Assembly (NCBI RefSeq): GCF_932526225.1
Contig: NC_064036.1
Location: 7,323,519-7,387,518, forward strand
Length of the DNA: 64,000 nucleotides
Source of the DNA: Nematostella vectensis
Taxonomy: Eukaryota > Cnidaria > Anthozoa > Actiniaria > Edwardsiidae
Reading direction: 5' to 3'
The translations under genes and the position numbers were made by a program. The notes under the pieces are model-generated. The model searched no databases, was not told where the DNA came from, and saw only the letters and a list, made by a program, of their open reading frames with translations. Below, piece after piece: positions 61,735-64,000 of the stretch. Position 1 is the first letter of the stretch, and each line of letters begins with the position of its first letter.

Positions 61735-62851
61735 CAGATAGGCAACTACTCGTATTCAACCAGTCTCTACTGTCGCCCTTACGTGGCAATGGACTCTATT
61801 CGATATGCGACGCGTTTAAGACCCATGAAAAATGGATCAAACAGGAGCACTTATCAGTCTTGGCATAAGGCACGAGTTGAGCCGGCTTTATGGCCCGATA
61901 TCTCGCTAACTTTCATATCACTATGGCAACTGCTCTACGTTTTCAATACAAACCGGATTTAGGGTACTATTCTTGGTCTTCTTTTTATATCCTGCAACGC
62001 ATTTAGCTTGATAGCGTGCGTAGTTTTGAATGGATGGTTGCATACCGAATAGCTAACAAAGCGGGCCCAAGGGGCATACATCATTAAACTGACATCCCTC
62101 TAAAAAACTTTTATCAAAAGATAGAAATCACGCGGTGACACGTCTGAGTTACTAAGATCGTTAGAATGATTTAAGGATATAGAGTACATTAATTATTTGG
62201 TACACTCAAGGTTTTGGTTTGTAGGGTGGTGTGTATAATTATTAGGTCGCGTTGAGTTCAGTGCGTTAACGACTTTGTTGCTTGTTAAAAGCACTATAAA
62301 TGGGCTTATCTCTAATTTTCTAGATACCTCAGAGTGCCAAAGCAATATTTTCTCTTTCGGTCTCGGTCTTATAACACGAAGGCTGTATCCCTTTTTTTCC
62401 TGAAGGTGATATACATGACGTCAATCATGACAATGCAGTTTCAAAACGTCGAGATCCTTGGCAGCCGTGATTGTAAGTTTGAGCGTTTTTGGAATTAAAT
62501 TGGGATAAATCGTAATTCAAGCAGAGCATGTCTTCAGATTCCAATTCAAACTCTGAATAATATTTGTTTGATCAGTTTTTATGATTAGATGAGTAACTTA
62601 TTCGTAGTGGCGTTACTAATATCATGACGTCATTGTAATAAGCGATCATGCGCACTAGCGGCCATGGGTGTGAATAATATAAGACTCTTGGCTATAACAA
62701 CCTTTGTTTCCGTCAAATTTTTAATTCCTGTTACCCTCATAATCTCGACTTTTTTTATGCCGTATAGCGGATTGATATTATAGTGTACACTCCTGCTCAT
62801 TTCTGCTGTTTCTGTGGATGATTCGTTGTTGTTGTGGGGGGATTTCGAAGC

Positions 62852-63149
62852 ATGTTAAGGCTCACATTGTGTGTTGCACTGGCAGCATCATTGTCGTCGA
62901 GTTTTGCTGCGAATAGCAAACGTAAGTGTAAACAATTTGTGGCTTGCCTCGAAGATTATCTGTTCGTTCTTCATTAGAATAACTCTTGAATTTTAATTTC
63001 ATTTTAGGAGGACGTTTATCTGAGTTTATAAAAGAGTATGATACCCTTAGCTACAATTCGCAGTCTGTGGAGAAACAACATGGACGCCATCGACGATCGG
63101 TTGACCCGAACTCGAATCCAATAATTCTAAACTTTTTAGCACATGAAAG
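62852..63149 (+). CDS. ADAM10: ADAM10/Kuzbanian metalloprotease, first two coding exons (partial)
   Basis: Membrane sheddase of Notch and other surface proteins. Exon 1 is 62852-62921, a signal peptide (MLRLTLCVALAASLSSSFAA). Exon 2 is 63008-63149 and reads GRLSEFIKEYDTLSYN, SVEKQHGRHRRSV and IILNFLAHER. This matches the start of the ADAM10 prodomain in vertebrates (LNKYIRHYEGLSYN, QKHQRAKRAV, LDFHAHGR) in order and spacing, including the basic cluster before the first beta strand. Exon 2 ends in phase 2. The rest of the prodomain, the HEXGHXXGXXH zinc site, disintegrin and transmembrane parts lie beyond the right edge. ADAM17 is the main alternative, but the EYDTLSYN block points to ADAM10. 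Confidence 0.88.
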
Positions 63150-64000
63150 GTAAGATGGACTTGTTATTGAAACCTTTTTCTTGGTAAGTTGAAAGTTTTC
63201 CATGTTTGTGATGTTAAAAAAATAATTCGGAGTTAGTGTTATTGAAAGTTTGTATTCATTATGCGAATAACAATCCATTGGCCCTAGCACCACTCAAAGT
63301 TTACTGTTGTCCCACACAAACAATCAACGAATACTCTAGCCATGCAATACATTCCTCTAGAGAATATTCATTCTTCTTTTTCGTATTATGATTTTTATCC
63401 TCTACCCATGTAGAATGTTTCAAATTTATCCTTGACTGATTTTCAATTAATATAAAGTTTGATTGATTAACTTTCTTCATTCTTATTTGTTTGCATTGAC
63501 ATATTGAAAATGATATATTTGTTTGCATGGATGTTGCCAATGGTATTGGGTCGCAGATGGCCAAAAATGGTTGTCAAGCTTATTTAAAATATTTCTCAAT
63601 GCTATTTATAGTGAGTGTTGTGACAGGACTGTCTAAACACATATTCATTTTTTCCTTTTAATGGATAAAGGTGAAATTATTTTTAGTTTTGTCAAATACA
63701 CAATCACGCCTTCTTAAAGAAGCACCAGCTGTATAAAAGCCGCAGACCTGGTCCAAGTCGCCATTCCCGCTCGACCACGTCAAGTGCAGAACTCCGTAAA
63801 TATCGAAAAAGCAGAGCCTTAGAATACATTTGATCATTTTGAAGTTGAAAATAAATGTTCTTTATACACAAGGCAATAACGGCGAGCTGTTTGGGAGTGA
63901 TTTTCTATGGCAACAAGGACAAAAATTGTGATTGAAAATAAAATTCCAAAGCAGCGCGCGCTCGTTTGAAATGACGCTATTTTTATCGAGCTCTGCACTC
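63150..64000 (+). other. ADAM10 intron 2 (partial)
   Basis: Begins with GTAAGATGG. The expected next prodomain exon is not found by the window end. A small open stretch (about 63685-63826) follows a possible acceptor and is followed by AATAAA, but its phase does not fit exon 2. A TATAAAAG lies at 63732-63739. Confidence 0.6.

Larger units (their letters stand above)
61108..62851. other. Intergenic region, alpha-glucosidase to ADAM10
   Basis: About 1.7 kb that should hold the alpha-glucosidase 3' end and the ADAM10 promoter and 5' leader. Besides the six-copy repeat I see only AT-rich single-copy sequence. No TATA box is assigned. Confidence 0.6.

Noticed and set aside
61479..61868. Plus-strand frames of 129 and 78 codons after alpha-glucosidase
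   Set aside because: Built on the six-copy tandem repeat; no recognisable domain and they follow the 3' end of the gene.

Overview
The window is eukaryotic and animal. It holds intron-rich genes (canonical GT-AG introns) whose proteins align well with vertebrate families, set in AT-rich non-coding DNA full of minisatellites and small DNA-transposon relics. My best guess is a cnidarian, probably a sea anemone such as Nematostella. That is inference from gene structure and repeat style. There are no prokaryotic features, rRNA, CRISPR or convincing tRNA genes.

Layout. (1) 1-5728: a 44-bp satellite array that runs in from the left edge. (2) 8107-40852, plus strand: a complete RAPGEF2/6 (PDZ-GEF) gene. 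I could join 46 coding exons without a phase error into a 1515-residue protein. It has two cyclic-nucleotide-binding-like domains, a Ras-GEF N domain, PDZ, RA, the CDC25 catalytic domain and a disordered tail ending in the PDZ ligand VSAV. (3) 42153-45581, minus strand: a two-exon two-pore-domain potassium channel, convergent with RAPGEF. (4) 47448-61107, plus strand: a complete 19-exon GH31 acid alpha-glucosidase of 900 residues with signal peptide and trefoil, divergent from the channel. (5) 62852 to beyond the right edge, plus strand: the first two coding exons of ADAM10/Kuzbanian.

The four genes are unrelated in function: Rap GTPase signalling, potassium leak current, lysosomal or secreted glycogen/maltose hydrolysis, and membrane-protein shedding. 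Nothing suggests an operon-like unit.

The most unusual signal is in the introns. Several tandem arrays begin at, or contain, a real 5' splice site. A 77-bp satellite of about 55 units (31612-35914) carries the donor of RAPGEF exon 36 in every unit I read. A 40-bp array (about 56162-56640) copies the donor of alpha-glucosidase exon 15. A 21-bp array (30239-30870) starts at the donor of RAPGEF exon 34 and leaves its frame open for about 235 codons. Other structures are four inverted-repeat elements with definable ends, a near-perfect 86-bp palindrome, a roughly 1.75-kb imperfect palindrome inside the channel intron, a coding minisatellite in the RAPGEF tail and a 2.8-kb GGT-rich array. The longest open frames in the window (up to 949 codons) are artefacts of these arrays.
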